64,000 nucleotides of DNA from Aureimonas sp. ME7 (GCF_903970965.1 NZ_CAJCKW010000002.1:496001-560000); one strand, 5' to 3'; positions 44,529 through 53,467 are shown, counted from the first letter of the stretch. Numbers and translations are program-made. Notes: generated by a model not told the origin, from the letters alone.

Positions 44529-45317
44529 TTAGTTGAAGCGGAACGAAGCCTTGGCCCACACGGTGTGGAAGTCCAGGTCGTCGTTCGACGTCGCGGTGAA
44601 GTTCTGCGACAGCGTGCCGTTCGTGTAGGTCACGGTCGTGTCGGACTCGCCGAGGTCGGTGTAGAGGTACTCGAGGCCGAGCGAGAGGTTCGGCGTGACG
44701 AGGTAGTCGACGCCAGCGCCGACGGCGTAGCCGACGTCGTCCGAGTCGGAGTTGACGGTCGGCACGAAGCCGTTGGTCGCCGTCAGCGTGCCCGGAGCGA
44801 AGTACTTCGTGTCCGTGTCGGCATAGGCGAGACCACCGGTCGCGTAGACGGCGAAGCGGTCAGCAACGATACCGGCCTTCGCGCGGACGGTGCCGACGAA
44901 GTTGATGTCCGAGGACACGCCGAACGTGTCGACGACGCCCGGAGCGGAGGTGATCGAGAACGACGAGTTGGACGAGGCGTCGATGTAGTTGATGTCGGCG
45001 ACGACACCCACCAGGAAGTTGTTGATCTGGTAGTCGTAGCCGACGTGCACGCCGCCGATGAAGGCCGCGTCGTCGCTGTCGCCCGAGCCGCCCGAGAAGG
45101 CGGTCGTGGCGAAGGCGCCGGTGTTCGGGTTGTAGCGGACGTCGCCGGCGTCGTTGTTGAACGCAACACCAGCCTGGCCACCGACGTAGAAGCCGGTCCA
45201 GTTATAGGCCGGAGCGATCGCGACCACGGGGGCGGCGGGCTCTTCGTACACGACGTCGGCCGCGAGAGCCGGGGTCACGAAAGCCGTCGAGGCGAGAAGG
45301 AGGGCAAAACGCTTCAT
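44529..45317 (-). CDS. Omp25/Omp31-like outer membrane beta-barrel protein
   Basis: A 262-residue outer membrane protein. The signal peptide (KRFALLLASTAFVTPALAAD) ends near residue 20. The mature start DVVYEEPAAPVV and NWTGFYVGGQAGVAF (about 42-56) are the Omp25/Omp31 (hemin-binding/immunogenic porin-like) pattern of Rhizobiales. Alternating aromatic and polar beta-strands run to the C-terminal WAKASFRFN, ending near Phe as outer membrane barrels do. DYQINNFLVGVVADINYID and LEYLYTDLG are typical strands. Strong codon bias toward C-ending codons suggests high expression. The start is ATG 45317, upstream of which is a long AT-rich region. Confidence 0.9.
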   Translation of the reverse strand: MKRFALLLASTAFVTPALAADVVYEEPAAPVVAIAPAYNWTGFYVGGQAGVAFNNDAGDVRYNPNTGAFATTAFSGGSGDSDDAAFIGGVHVGYDYQINNFLVGVVADINYIDASSNSSFSITSAPGVVDTFGVSSDINFVGTVRAKAGIVADRFAVYATGGLAYADTDTKYFAPGTLTATNGFVPTVNSDSDDVGYAVGAGVDYLVTPNLSLGLEYLYTDLGESDTTVTYTNGTLSQNFTATSNDDLDFHTVWAKASFRFN

Positions 45318-45941
45318 ATTCGATACTCCACTGTCGCCTTGGCGACGTTTCTTCCAACGGATCCGACGACCCGAAAGACTGGACCCGATTATTTCGGGCT
45401 TGAGGCGATTTAGGGTCCGCACCCCTGCCGAGGCAATGGCACCTGGAGCGATCCCGACCGCCATGTGACCTGAGTGCAACAGCTTGGCGCAGGGCAGAAT
45501 GGCGTTCGACGTCTTCAATACGGTCCCAAGCTTAAAGCTTGCTTAAACCATACCGCTTGGGTCCATGCATTTAATATAAAAAAATCAACATCTTAGGACG
45601 GCAATCAACGGATTGTTCACCAAGATTTTCGCAACTGCGAAAGGTGTGATGGACTCTCGCGTCATGACCCCTTGAACGGCGCTTGAACGGTCCGTTGTCC
45701 GCCTTCCGAACGGACGGGCAACCCGACTCGGAAAGCGGCATAATTATGCCGCAAATCAAGCACTTCGGCGCCTTACATGTGACCGAGGACTTAAGATGAA
45801 GGTCCGACCCGTGCGCGCGGCCGACGAACAAGCCGTGACGCATTGTCACCAAAAGCTCTCTTGCAACCATCGCGAAGGATTGGCATCGTCCCCTCCCTTC
45901 GGCGCCGGGCCGCCTTAATGGACGGCCCGGGCTTCGCGATT
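45318..45941. promoter_or_regulatory. Long AT-rich intergenic region between the outer membrane protein and fba genes
   Basis: About 620 bases without a convincing gene. It includes an AT-rich core (45530-45610, with TTTAATATAAAAAAATC) that should hold promoters, CAAGCT/AGCTTG and CCCAAGC/GCTTGGG inverted repeats at 45525-45561, and a GC-rich hairpin CCGGGCCG/CGGCCCGG at 45905-45930 just past the fba stop. A 99-codon minus-strand ORF at 45571-45870 lacks any family pattern and is probably spurious. A long 5' leader for the outer membrane protein mRNA is possible. Confidence 0.5.
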
Positions 45942-46853
45942 TCAGGCGTAGACGTCCATCACGTCCGAGAGAAGACGCAGCGCATCTTCCTTGGAGCGCT
46001 GGAACGAGTTGCGGCCGATGATCGAGCCGTTGCCCCCGCCTTCGCGAATGGCGCGCACCTCGTCCAGAAGCTCGTCGGTGTTCTTCGCCGCCCCACCGGA
46101 GAAGACGACGATCCGCTTGCCGGCGAACGAGGCCTGCATGACGTGACGAACGCGATCCGCTCCGGTTTCGCCGAGGATCTTGTTCTTCTCGTAGGAGGAC
46201 ACCGCGTCCTTCAAATCGACATGGCTGGTCGGCAGCTTGACCTTGATGATCGTCGCTCCGAGAAGGGCCGCCATGTGCGCGGCATAGGCGATGATGTCGA
46301 GGCCGGTTTCGCCTTCCTTCGTCACCTTGCCGCCGCGCGGATAGGACCAGACCACCGTCATCAGGCCGCGCGACTTCGCTTGAAGCGTGATCTCGCGCAG
46401 CTCTTCCATCATGTCGTAGGAATCGTCCGCGCCGGGATAGATGGTGAAGCCGACACCCACGCAGCCGAGCCGCAGCGCATCTTCCACCGTTCCCGTCAGC
46501 GCCTGGTCCTGCTTGTTGACCAGCGAGTTGCCGCTGTTGAGCTTCAGGATCAGCGGCACCTCGCCCGCGAACGTATCGGCCCCCTGCTCCAGAAGCCCGA
46601 GCGGCGCGGCATAGCCGGACACGCCGGAATCGATCGCCAGTTGGTAGAGGTAGTGTGGGTCGTAGGCGATCGGGTTGGGCGCGAAGGAGCGCGCCGGGCC
46701 ATGCTCGAAGCCCTGGTCCACCGGAAGGATCACGAGGCGGCCGGTACCGGCCAAACGACCATGCATCAGGAGACGCGACAGGTTGGACTTCAGCCCCGGC
46801 GTCTCGCCCTCGTACCAGGACAAGATCTTACGTACGGTATCGGTTCTCAGCAT
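45942..46853 (-). CDS. fbaB: Class I fructose-bisphosphate aldolase
   Basis: A 303-residue class I aldolase of the DhnA/FbaB family, cleaving fructose 1,6-bisphosphate to triose phosphates in glycolysis/gluconeogenesis. Matches include KILSWYEGETPGLKSNLSRL (about 8-27), LVILPVDQGFEHGPARSF (about 42-59), LKLNSGNSLV, and ATIIKVKLPTSHVD with the Schiff-base lysine candidate, then FSGGAAKNTDEL and GNGSIIGRNSFQR (phosphate site). ATG 46853 (MLRTDTVRK) is preceded by AGGAAA and fits the family start; ATG 46931 would add an odd 26-residue extension. Confidence 0.94.
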   Translation of the reverse strand: MLRTDTVRKILSWYEGETPGLKSNLSRLLMHGRLAGTGRLVILPVDQGFEHGPARSFAPNPIAYDPHYLYQLAIDSGVSGYAAPLGLLEQGADTFAGEVPLILKLNSGNSLVNKQDQALTGTVEDALRLGCVGVGFTIYPGADDSYDMMEELREITLQAKSRGLMTVVWSYPRGGKVTKEGETGLDIIAYAAHMAALLGATIIKVKLPTSHVDLKDAVSSYEKNKILGETGADRVRHVMQASFAGKRIVVFSGGAAKNTDELLDEVRAIREGGGNGSIIGRNSFQRSKEDALRLLSDVMDVYA

Positions 46854-46958
46854 CGGCGTTTCCTGCCCCAGAATGAAGGCGCCCGGCGAAGCGATCGGGC
46901 GCTCCAGGCTTTCATGCAGATGCCGCGACACAGCGGCAAGACCAGAAAATCTTGCGCT

Positions 46959-46973
46959 ACCAATAAAATCGGT
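46959..46973. promoter_or_regulatory. Inverted repeat in the fbaB promoter region
   Basis: ACCAAT-AAA-ATCGGT is a nearly perfect inverted repeat in an AT-rich stretch about 105 bases upstream of the fbaB start. It could be an operator for a carbon-metabolism regulator; no specific protein can be named from this sequence. Confidence 0.35.
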
Positions 46974-47117
46974 TGAATTAAAAGGCGCTGGACTGAGTGT
47001 GAACTCGATGTTGCTTCGGGAACATCCACCGGAGATGGTGAAAACATCATTTCAATGGATTTAATACGCTTTTCCTCCGATCAGGTCTTACGCGGGAGGG
47101 GACGCCGTGAACGAAAA

Positions 47118-47137
47118 CAGGGGGCCGAAGCCCCCTG
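47118..47137 (-). terminator. Terminator of the membrane protein gene at 47165
   Basis: An 8-bp perfect stem CAGGGGGC (47118-47125) with GCCCCCTG (47130-47137) and CGAA loop. AAAA upstream on the plus strand gives a U-tract on the minus-strand transcript. Confidence 0.75.
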
Positions 47138-47164
47138 GATCCCATACCGACCGGCGATGAACGT

Positions 47165-48073
47165 TCAGTCGCGGTAGTAGCCGACGGTGCGCGCAGGCCG
47201 ACCGACGATGCCGCCGAGCGCCGCGACGATCAGGCCGAGGGCCAAGCCGACGAAAGCGCCGAAGGCGGTCGCCGACGCGGCATTGGCGGCCTTGCCGGCA
47301 GCCTGACGCGCCTGGTCGACGGCTTGGTCGTACTGCGCCTGGAACTGGTTGAGGCGCTGCTCCGCCTCGGCTTGGCTGATGCCGGCCTGCGAGGAAATCA
47401 GCTGCACGGCCGCACTGCGCTGCTGCGGGGTCGCATCCTGGCCGAGGCCCTGGACGATCTGAGAGACCGCGGCGCCGAGGTCCTGCGTCCCGGCGGCCTG
47501 CCGGGCGTCGGCGGCGGCGTCCTGAGCCGCCCCTTGCGCCTGATCGGCCGCCTGCTGCGCCTGATTCTCGCCCCGCGCCAGAAGATCGCGCGCCTGCTGC
47601 TGCAGGCCGGGCGGCAGGGCGTCGAGCGAGTCCGGCGTGACCGACTGGACCGCCGAGCCGAGCGAGGTCACCGTGGAGCCCAGTGCTCCGAAGGCGCTGG
47701 TGGCGAGAGCCGAGGCGCCGCTGGTCAGGAGATAGACCGCGACGAGCGTTGCCGTCGCCCAGGTGGTGATGCCGTGCAGCGCCGCGTCTCGCTTGGCCGG
47801 GGCGCCGGCGAAGCGCGCGGCCGCGAAGGCGCCGATGAAGGTCGCGACGAGGACCGTCAGGATCGCCCAGATCCCGCTGGCCGAGGTGAAGGTGGAAAGG
47901 GCGGGACTGTCGGCGGTTTCCGGATCCAGCGTCGCCAGCCCGATGCCGATGCCCAGAAGCGCCAGCATAATCTGGATGACGAGCGCCAGGATCGTACCGG
48001 CTATGATGGCTCCCCAGGAAATACGCCGGACTGGCAAGGATCCGTATCCACTGCGATCGACGACATCGACCAT
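47165..48073 (-). CDS. Conserved membrane protein with Ala/Gln-rich loop
   Basis: A 302-residue protein. An N-terminal pair of hydrophobic segments (ISWGAIIAGTILALVIQIML and IWAILTVLVATFIGAFAAA) and a third (WATATLVAVYLLTSGASAL) are followed by about 120 residues of Ala/Gln/Asp-rich helical sequence (GENQAQQAADQAQGAAQDAA) that looks like coiled coil, then a C-terminal hydrophobic helix (AFVGLALGLIVAALGGIVG). Such proteins are common in rhizobia and labelled PhnA-like or hypothetical. ATG 48073 (MVDVVDRSG) has GGAG nine bases upstream. No function is assigned. Confidence 0.65.
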   Translation of the reverse strand: MVDVVDRSGYGSLPVRRISWGAIIAGTILALVIQIMLALLGIGIGLATLDPETADSPALSTFTSASGIWAILTVLVATFIGAFAAARFAGAPAKRDAALHGITTWATATLVAVYLLTSGASALATSAFGALGSTVTSLGSAVQSVTPDSLDALPPGLQQQARDLLARGENQAQQAADQAQGAAQDAAADARQAAGTQDLGAAVSQIVQGLGQDATPQQRSAAVQLISSQAGISQAEAEQRLNQFQAQYDQAVDQARQAAGKAANAASATAFGAFVGLALGLIVAALGGIVGRPARTVGYYRD

Positions 48074-48477
48074 GACGATTGACTCCAACTCTGGCGAGGC
48101 CTGGCGCCTCGACCGCATCGCCCACTCGAAATCGAGTGAAGCCCACCTCATGAAAACTTGGCGGCGGCGCGGATTTTTCCAGTCGGCGCGCCCGGTTTTC
48201 CCATCAAAACGCGTCCAAGCGAGGGAAGATCGAACGTTTGCATGCAACGTAGCGAGATTCCCGCCTCGCTCAGGGGCACGCAGGCCCGCGACATACGGCG
48301 CGAATGATCACCGCCGGGCTTCGACCGCGCCGATGGGTCGTGGTATGAACGCATCACCTGTTCGGCTTTGCGCGATGCCGACCCAAGTTTGACTGGCGCA
48401 AGTCGTCGTTCCGCCCTCTTTGTGTTCGCTGCCTGTCGGGCACGCCCATCCCCTTGCATTTGAAGGACCTTCGCCGA
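48074..48477. other. Gap between divergent membrane protein and TPR lipoprotein genes
   Basis: About 400 bases. It should contain two divergent promoters. I see no conserved motif, repeat or extra gene. The minus-strand ORFs crossing it are antisense to the TPR gene. Confidence 0.5.
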
Positions 48478-49341
48478 GTGTCTTCGCTGATTCGCGCTTT
48501 CCCGCCCGCCTCGTTCCGCATGCCGGCGGTGTCCTCGCTGGGCGTACTGATGATGGTGGCCCTGGCCGGGTGCCAAAGCGGCCCGACCTTGCAGTCGATC
48601 AGCCTCGAGCAGGCGCAGGGTTCGGCCGAGAATCTTTCCTCGCTGACCGCCGCCGTGAACGCCGATCCGCGCAACCCGGAAACCTACAACGTGCGCGGTA
48701 TCGCCTATGGCCGGTCGGGCGACAACAAGCGCGCGATCCAGGATTTCACCACCGCGATCCAGCTCGATCCGAACTTCTACCAGGCCTATGCGAACCGCGC
48801 CCTGGTGCTGCGTCAGACCAACCAGAACGCCGAGGCCGTCGCCGACTACAACCAGGCGATCCGGATCAATTCGAACTACGACTCGGCCTATATCGGGCGC
48901 GGCAACATCTATCGCATCGCCAACCGCAACCGCGAGGCGCTCGGCGACTTCCAGAAGGCGATCGACCTCAACACGACCGATCCGCGCGCCTATCACAATC
49001 GCGGCCTGCTCTATCAGCTCGACAAGCAGCATCGGCAGGCAATCGAGGATTTCTCCACCGCCATCTCGATGGATGCCAACGCGCCCGAGCCCTATTCGGC
49101 CCGCGCCGTGTCCTACCTCGCGCTCAACAACGTCGAGGACGCCTCGGACGACATCAACCGCGCGATCCAGCTCGACGGCAAGCGCGCGGAATTCTGGGCG
49201 ACGCAGGGCCTCGTCCTGGAAGCGCGCGGCGACAAGGCCAAGGCCTATCGCTCCTTCGCCCATGCCGCGCAGCTCGACCCGAACTACCAGCCGGCCAAGG
49301 ACGGCGTCGGGCGCACGCGGGGCTCGGCGGCGGGCGCCTGA
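48478..49341 (+). CDS. TPR-repeat lipoprotein (NlpI-like)
   Basis: A 287-residue lipoprotein from GTG 48478. The signal region ends at a lipobox VALAGC with Cys32. About six tetratricopeptide repeats follow (e.g. YNVRGIAYGRSGDNKRAIQD, AYANRALVLRQTNQNAEAVA, AYIGRGNIYRIANRNREALG), the NlpI pattern. In enterobacteria NlpI regulates peptidoglycan hydrolases. AAGGA at 48463 supports GTG 48478; TTG 48454 and later ATG codons are possible starts. It is probably monocistronic. Confidence 0.85.
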   Translation: MSSLIRAFPPASFRMPAVSSLGVLMMVALAGCQSGPTLQSISLEQAQGSAENLSSLTAAVNADPRNPETYNVRGIAYGRSGDNKRAIQDFTTAIQLDPNFYQAYANRALVLRQTNQNAEAVADYNQAIRINSNYDSAYIGRGNIYRIANRNREALGDFQKAIDLNTTDPRAYHNRGLLYQLDKQHRQAIEDFSTAISMDANAPEPYSARAVSYLALNNVEDASDDINRAIQLDGKRAEFWATQGLVLEARGDKAKAYRSFAHAAQLDPNYQPAKDGVGRTRGSAAGA

Positions 49342-49453
49342 GGTTTCGCCTCGTCACGTTTCGTGAAGGGGCGGCGAAGGAGCCGTGGAAACAAAGTCTT
49401 GGGTCAAAGGTTAACGGCGCGAACTTATCGTTCCAGTCGAGTGAACCCAACCC

Positions 49454-49954
49454 ATGAAAACTCCCCTCCTCGCCCTTGCCGCCCTCGCGGCGGCAACTGC
49501 CCTTCCCGCCACCGCAGAGGCCGGCGCCAAGGTCGGCACTTTGGTCTGCAAGAGCCAAGGCACGATCAATCAGATCGTCTCGTCCAGCGAGACGGTGCTT
49601 TGCAACTACATCCCGTTCGGCCGGACGCGGGCAGCCGAGACCTATGTCGGCACGCTCGACACCTATGGCGTCGATCTCGGCATCACCGGTCGCACGCTGA
49701 TGACGTGGTCGGTTCTGGCCGCGAGCTTCCAGGAGGGCGAGCCGGTCTCGCTCGCCGGCCGTTACTTCGGCACCAGCGTCGACGTCTCGTTTGCGGCCGG
49801 GGTCGGCGGCAAGTCGCTGATCGGCGGGCCGAACCGTGGCTTCACGCTGCAGCCGACCAGCCTTCAGGTGCAGGAAGGCGTCAACGCCACGGTCGGCGTC
49901 GCGCGGCTGACGCTGGATGAGGCGCAACCCGTCGCGATGATCTACAAGCCGTAA
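49454..49954 (+). CDS. DUF992 family secreted protein
   Basis: A 166-residue exported protein. The signal peptide (TPLLALAALAAATALPATAEA) ends around residue 23. The mature part begins KVGTLVCKSQGTINQIVSSS and carries two cysteines (in VCKS and LCNY), the DUF992 pattern with GTLDTYGVDLGITG and LAGRYFGTSVDVSFAAGVGG. The function is unknown; it is common and specific to Rhizobiales. A strong terminator follows directly. Confidence 0.88.
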   Translation: MKTPLLALAALAAATALPATAEAGAKVGTLVCKSQGTINQIVSSSETVLCNYIPFGRTRAAETYVGTLDTYGVDLGITGRTLMTWSVLAASFQEGEPVSLAGRYFGTSVDVSFAAGVGGKSLIGGPNRGFTLQPTSLQVQEGVNATVGVARLTLDEAQPVAMIYKP

Positions 49955-49964
49955 GTCGGCAGTC

Positions 49965-49987
49965 GGGGAGCCCTCCGAGGGCTCCCC
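49965..49987 (+). terminator. Rho-independent terminator after the DUF992 gene
   Basis: A nine-base-pair stem GGGGAGCCC (49965-49973) with GGGCTCCCC (49979-49987) and TCCGA loop, followed by TTCTTCGTTC. It separates DUF992 from convergent pntB. Confidence 0.85.
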
Positions 49988-49995
49988 TTCTTCGT

Positions 49996-51396
49996 TCAGT
50001 GCGCGAGCGCCTTGACGATGTCCTCCACCATCTTCTTGGCGTCGGCAAACAGCATCATCGTGTTGTCCTTGTAGAACAACGTGTTGTCGATGCCGGCATA
50101 GCCGGAACCGAGCGAACGCTTTATGAAGAGGCAGGTCTGCGCCTGATCGACGTTGAGGATCGGCATGCCGAAGATCGGCGAGGACGGATCGTCGCGCGCT
50201 GCCGGGTTGGTCACGTCGTTGGCCCCGATCACGAAGGCGACGTCGGTCTGGGCGAACTCGGAGTTGACGTCCTCCAGCTCGAAGACCTCGTCGTAGGGCA
50301 CGTTGGCCTCCGCCAGGAGCACGTTCATGTGCCCGGGCATGCGGCCCGCCACCGGATGGATGGCGTACTTCACCTCCACCCCCTCTCGCTTCAGCGTGTC
50401 GGCCATCTCGCGCAGGGCATGCTGCGCCTGCGCCACCGCCATGCCGTAGCCCGGCACGATGATGACGCGCGCCGCGTTCTTCATGAGATAGGCGGCGTCG
50501 TCGGCCGAGCCCTGCTTAACGGTGCGCTCCACCCCATCGGCGCTCGCCGGCCCCACGGCATCCGCCCCGAAGCCGCCGAGAATGACGGAGACGAAGGAGC
50601 GGTTCATGCCCTTGCACATGATGTAGGACAGGATCGCGCCCGACGAGCCGACGAGCGCGCCGGTGATGATCAGGGCGAGATTCTGCAGGGTGAAGCCGAT
50701 GCCGGCGGCCGCCCAGCCCGAATAGGAATTCAGCATCGACACGACGACCGGCATGTCCGCGCCGCCGATCGGGATGATCAGGAGGACGCCGAGCATCAGG
50801 GCCGCAAGGACCACGAACCAGAACAGGGCGTGGCTTTCCGTCGTCGCGAAGACGAACACCAGAACGACGAGCAGAACCGCCAGCGCGATGTTGATCAGAT
50901 GGCGCTGCGGCAGGAGGATCGGCTTGCCGCTCATCCGCCCGTCGAGCTTCAGGTAGGCGATCACCGAGCCGGTGAAGGTGATCGCGCCGATCGCGACGCC
51001 AAGCGACATTTCCACGAGCGCCTGGGCGTGGATCGCGCCGACCACGCCGATGCCGATGGCCTCGGGCGCATAGAGCGCGGCGGCCGCCACCATCACGGCC
51101 GCAAGGCCGACGAGGGAGTGGAACGCCGCCACGAGCTGCGGCATCGCGGTCATCGCGATCCGCCGCGCGACATAGGCGCCAATGCCGCCGCCAAGGCCAA
51201 GCCCCAAGACGATCAGCACCAGGCCGCCGAGCGAGGGCCGCGCCAGCGCCAGCGTCGTGAGGACGGCGAGCGCCATGCCGGCCATGCCGTAGACGTTGCC
51301 CCGGCGCGAGGTGGTCGGATGCGACAGGCCGCGCAGGGCCAGGATGAAGAGGACGCCGGAGACGAGATACAGGAAGGATGCGAAATTCTGGGACAT
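49996..51396 (-). CDS. pntB: NAD(P) transhydrogenase subunit beta
   Basis: Beta subunit of the proton-translocating transhydrogenase, 466 residues: about eight N-terminal membrane helices (dII) and the C-terminal NADP-binding dIII domain (from about 290). dIII shows VIIVPGYGMAVAQAQHAL, HPVAGRMPGHMNVLLAEA, YDEVFELEDVN, VIGANDVTNPAA and LGSGYAGIDN. It couples hydride transfer from NADH to NADP+ with proton entry. It is last in the pntAA-AB-B operon, four bases after pntAB. Confidence 0.97.
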   Translation of the reverse strand: MSQNFASFLYLVSGVLFILALRGLSHPTTSRRGNVYGMAGMALAVLTTLALARPSLGGLVLIVLGLGLGGGIGAYVARRIAMTAMPQLVAAFHSLVGLAAVMVAAAALYAPEAIGIGVVGAIHAQALVEMSLGVAIGAITFTGSVIAYLKLDGRMSGKPILLPQRHLINIALAVLLVVLVFVFATTESHALFWFVVLAALMLGVLLIIPIGGADMPVVVSMLNSYSGWAAAGIGFTLQNLALIITGALVGSSGAILSYIMCKGMNRSFVSVILGGFGADAVGPASADGVERTVKQGSADDAAYLMKNAARVIIVPGYGMAVAQAQHALREMADTLKREGVEVKYAIHPVAGRMPGHMNVLLAEANVPYDEVFELEDVNSEFAQTDVAFVIGANDVTNPAARDDPSSPIFGMPILNVDQAQTCLFIKRSLGSGYAGIDNTLFYKDNTMMLFADAKKMVEDIVKALAH

Positions 51397-51400
51397 CGTC

Positions 51401-51811
51401 CTAGCGATCCTTCTTCCGGTACATGGCCAGCATGCGCTGGGTCACCAGGAACCCGCCGAAGATGTTGACGCTCGCCAGGACCAGCGCGACGAACCCGAAA
51501 CCGGTGGCAAGTCCCGAAGCGGACAGACCGACGGTCAGCACCGCGCCGACGATGATCACCGAGGAAATGGCGTTGGTCACCGCCATCAGCGGCGTGTGGA
51601 GCGCGGGCGTCACCGCCCAGACGACGTAGTAGCCGACGAAGATCGCCAGAACGAAGATCGCCAGATGGAAGACGAACGGATCGGAGCCGTGCGCGGCGAC
51701 CTGCGATCCCGCTTGGATGGCGATATCGTCGAGGCTCGCGCGCGCCGTGCCGATCGACTGGCTCGCGCTGTCCAGCATCTGGCGCGTATGGGAAAGAGCG
51801 TTCTCGTTCAT
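51401..51811 (-). CDS. pntAB: NAD(P) transhydrogenase subunit alpha part 2
   Basis: The membrane part of the split alpha subunit, 136 residues with three to four hydrophobic segments ([56 protein letters not shown]). [16 protein letters not shown] is the family motif. The Pro/Ala linker to part 1 is absent because the subunit is split, as in Rhodospirillum and most alphaproteobacteria. The TTG codon at 51814 is not used; ATG 51811 overlaps the pntAA stop (ATGA). Confidence 0.95.
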   Translation of the reverse strand: MNENALSHTRQMLDSASQSIGTARASLDDIAIQAGSQVAAHGSDPFVFHLAIFVLAIFVGYYVVWAVTPALHTPLMAVTNAISSVIIVGAVLTVGLSASGLATGFGFVALVLASVNIFGGFLVTQRMLAMYRKKDR

Positions 51812-52983
51812 CAATCCCCTCCCTGGTCCGTCGCCGAGACGCCGGTATCGACGGGCGTCTCGCGCCTGAATCGATCCTGCACCACGTTGCCGTCATGCGT
51901 CAGCGCGGTCGCCGCCTGGAGCTCGTCCGAAAGGTCGATCCGCAGCGCGTGGGTTTCCTTGTCGATCAAGGTTTCCACGAAGGCCGACAGGTTGCGCGCG
52001 TAGAGAAGCGAGGCGGAGGCCGCGATGCGGCCGGGCACGTTGAGATAGCCGACGACGCGGGCCGGGCCGACTTCGGCCACCTCGCCGGGCACGGCGCCCT
52101 CGACATTGCCGCCCCGCTCCACCGCGAGATCGACGATCACCGAGCCGGGCTTCATACTTTCCACGACCGCGCGCGAGACGAGACGTGGCGCCGGGCGGCC
52201 GGGGATCAGCGCCGTGGTGATGACGATGTCCTGCTTGGTGATGTGGCTGGCAGTCAGTTCGGCCTGTTGGGCCTGATAGGCCTCCGACATCGGCTTGGCG
52301 TAGCCGGCGGCCGTTTCGGCGGCGCGGAACTCGTCGTCCTCGACCGCCACGAACTTGGCGCCGAGCGATTCGACTTGTTCCTTGGCGGCGGGGCGAACGT
52401 CCGTCGCCGTCACCACGGCGCCGAGGCGCCGGGCGGTCGCGATCGACTGAAGGCCGGCAACGCCCGCCCCCATCACGAAGACGCGCGCGGCCGGTACGGT
52501 TCCGGCGGCGGTCATCATCATCGGAAAGGCGCGGTCGTAGAGGGCGGCGGCATCCACCACCGCCTGATAGCCGGCGAGATTTGCTTGCGAGGACAGGACG
52601 TCCATGACCTGCGCGCGCGTGATGCGCGGCATGAGCTCCATGGCAAAGCTCGTCAGCCCCGCTTCCGCCATCTCGGCGACCGCGTCCTCGTGCCCATAGG
52701 GGTCGAGGATACCGACGATCACGGCGCCGCGCCGGTAGGAGGCGATCTCCCCGGCATCCGGCCGGCGCACCTTGAGGACGAGGTCGGCGCTTCCAGCCTC
52801 CTCAGCCTCGCCGATGCGCGCACCGGCGGCCTCGAAGGCGGCGTCGGGAAGGCGCGAGCCTTCCCCCGCGCCACGCTCGACCACGACCTCGGCACCGAGA
52901 CCGATCAGCCGTTTGACGCTGTCGGGCGAGGCTGCGACGCGGGACTCACCCGCATCGCGCTCGCGCGAAACGAAGATCTTCAT
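51811..52983 (-). CDS. pntAA: NAD(P) transhydrogenase subunit alpha part 1
   Basis: The NAD(H)-binding dI component, 390 residues and soluble, homologous to alanine dehydrogenase. Matches: [20 protein letters not shown] (about 7-26), the Rossmann [20 protein letters not shown] (about 174-193), [16 protein letters not shown] (about 195-210) and the [20 protein letters not shown] region (about 276-295). It lacks the membrane C-terminus, which is encoded by pntAB. ATG 52983 starts MKIFVSRE as expected. It is first in the operon. Confidence 0.96.
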   Translation of the reverse strand: MKIFVSRERDAGESRVAASPDSVKRLIGLGAEVVVERGAGEGSRLPDAAFEAAGARIGEAEEAGSADLVLKVRRPDAGEIASYRRGAVIVGILDPYGHEDAVAEMAEAGLTSFAMELMPRITRAQVMDVLSSQANLAGYQAVVDAAALYDRAFPMMMTAAGTVPAARVFVMGAGVAGLQSIATARRLGAVVTATDVRPAAKEQVESLGAKFVAVEDDEFRAAETAAGYAKPMSEAYQAQQAELTASHITKQDIVITTALIPGRPAPRLVSRAVVESMKPGSVIVDLAVERGGNVEGAVPGEVAEVGPARVVGYLNVPGRIAASASLLYARNLSAFVETLIDKETHALRIDLSDELQAATALTHDGNVVQDRFRRETPVDTGVSATDQGGD

Positions 52984-53075
52984 GAATGCTCCTCCCAAAG
53001 CAGCCGGACTCGGGCCACGCATGCGGCCCGGTCGATCCCTCGCCTCCCGTCCGGCCGTTCAGCCGGCGAAGGGCG

Positions 53076-53321
53076 TCAGTGCGTCTTGGGAGCTTTCGAG
53101 TCAGACAGGACGAAGCTCGCGGCCACGAAGAAGACGATCACTGTGAGCACGCTCATGATGATGCCGCCGCCGATGATCAGCCCGACCAGCATGCCCAGAA
53201 GGATCGCGACGATCGCGATGGAGCCGTACTTCACGAGCGCGAGGAAGCCCATATAGGTCCGGTCGTGCTCGGCGTAGTCCATCGTGGTGCCCTTCCACTC
53301 GTAACCCAGATCCTCGGCCAT
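53076..53321 (-). CDS. aa3-type cytochrome c oxidase subunit IV
   Basis: An 81-residue small oxidase subunit of the bacterial CoxIV family. AEHDRTYMGFLALVKYGSIA (about residues 17-36) is the family motif, with two hydrophobic spans to residue 73. It stabilises aa3 oxidase in alphaproteobacteria. Its place just upstream of pntAA, same strand, 92 bp gap, is commonly seen in Rhizobiales. The in-frame sequence upstream of ATG 53321 contains a second copy of the YEWKG coding segment, a short tandem duplication. Confidence 0.87.
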   Translation of the reverse strand: MAEDLGYEWKGTTMDYAEHDRTYMGFLALVKYGSIAIVAILLGMLVGLIIGGGIIMSVLTVIVFFVAASFVLSDSKAPKTH

Positions 53322-53416
53322 TCCGCTCCTGCCCTTCCACTCGTATTCGATGTGGGCGCAGTTATACGCGACGCATGCGCGCTGACAATCGGCCCCGTCA
53401 TCTGCCCCCACGAAAA

Positions 53417-53440
53417 CGGGGCGTCTCGAAAGACGCCCCG
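53417..53440 (-). terminator. Rho-independent terminator after the PfpI-like gene
   Basis: A perfect 10-bp stem CGGGGCGTCT (53417-53426) with AGACGCCCCG (53431-53440) and CGAA loop. AAAA at 53413-53416 gives a U-tract on the minus strand. It isolates the PfpI-like gene from the CoxIV gene. Confidence 0.8.
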
Positions 53441-53467
53441 CCCGGTTCCCATCGTCATTTCCGACGT

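Noticed and set aside
45571-45870. Minus-strand 99-codon ORF in the AT-rich intergenic region
   Set aside because: No ribosome site, no family pattern, atypical composition.
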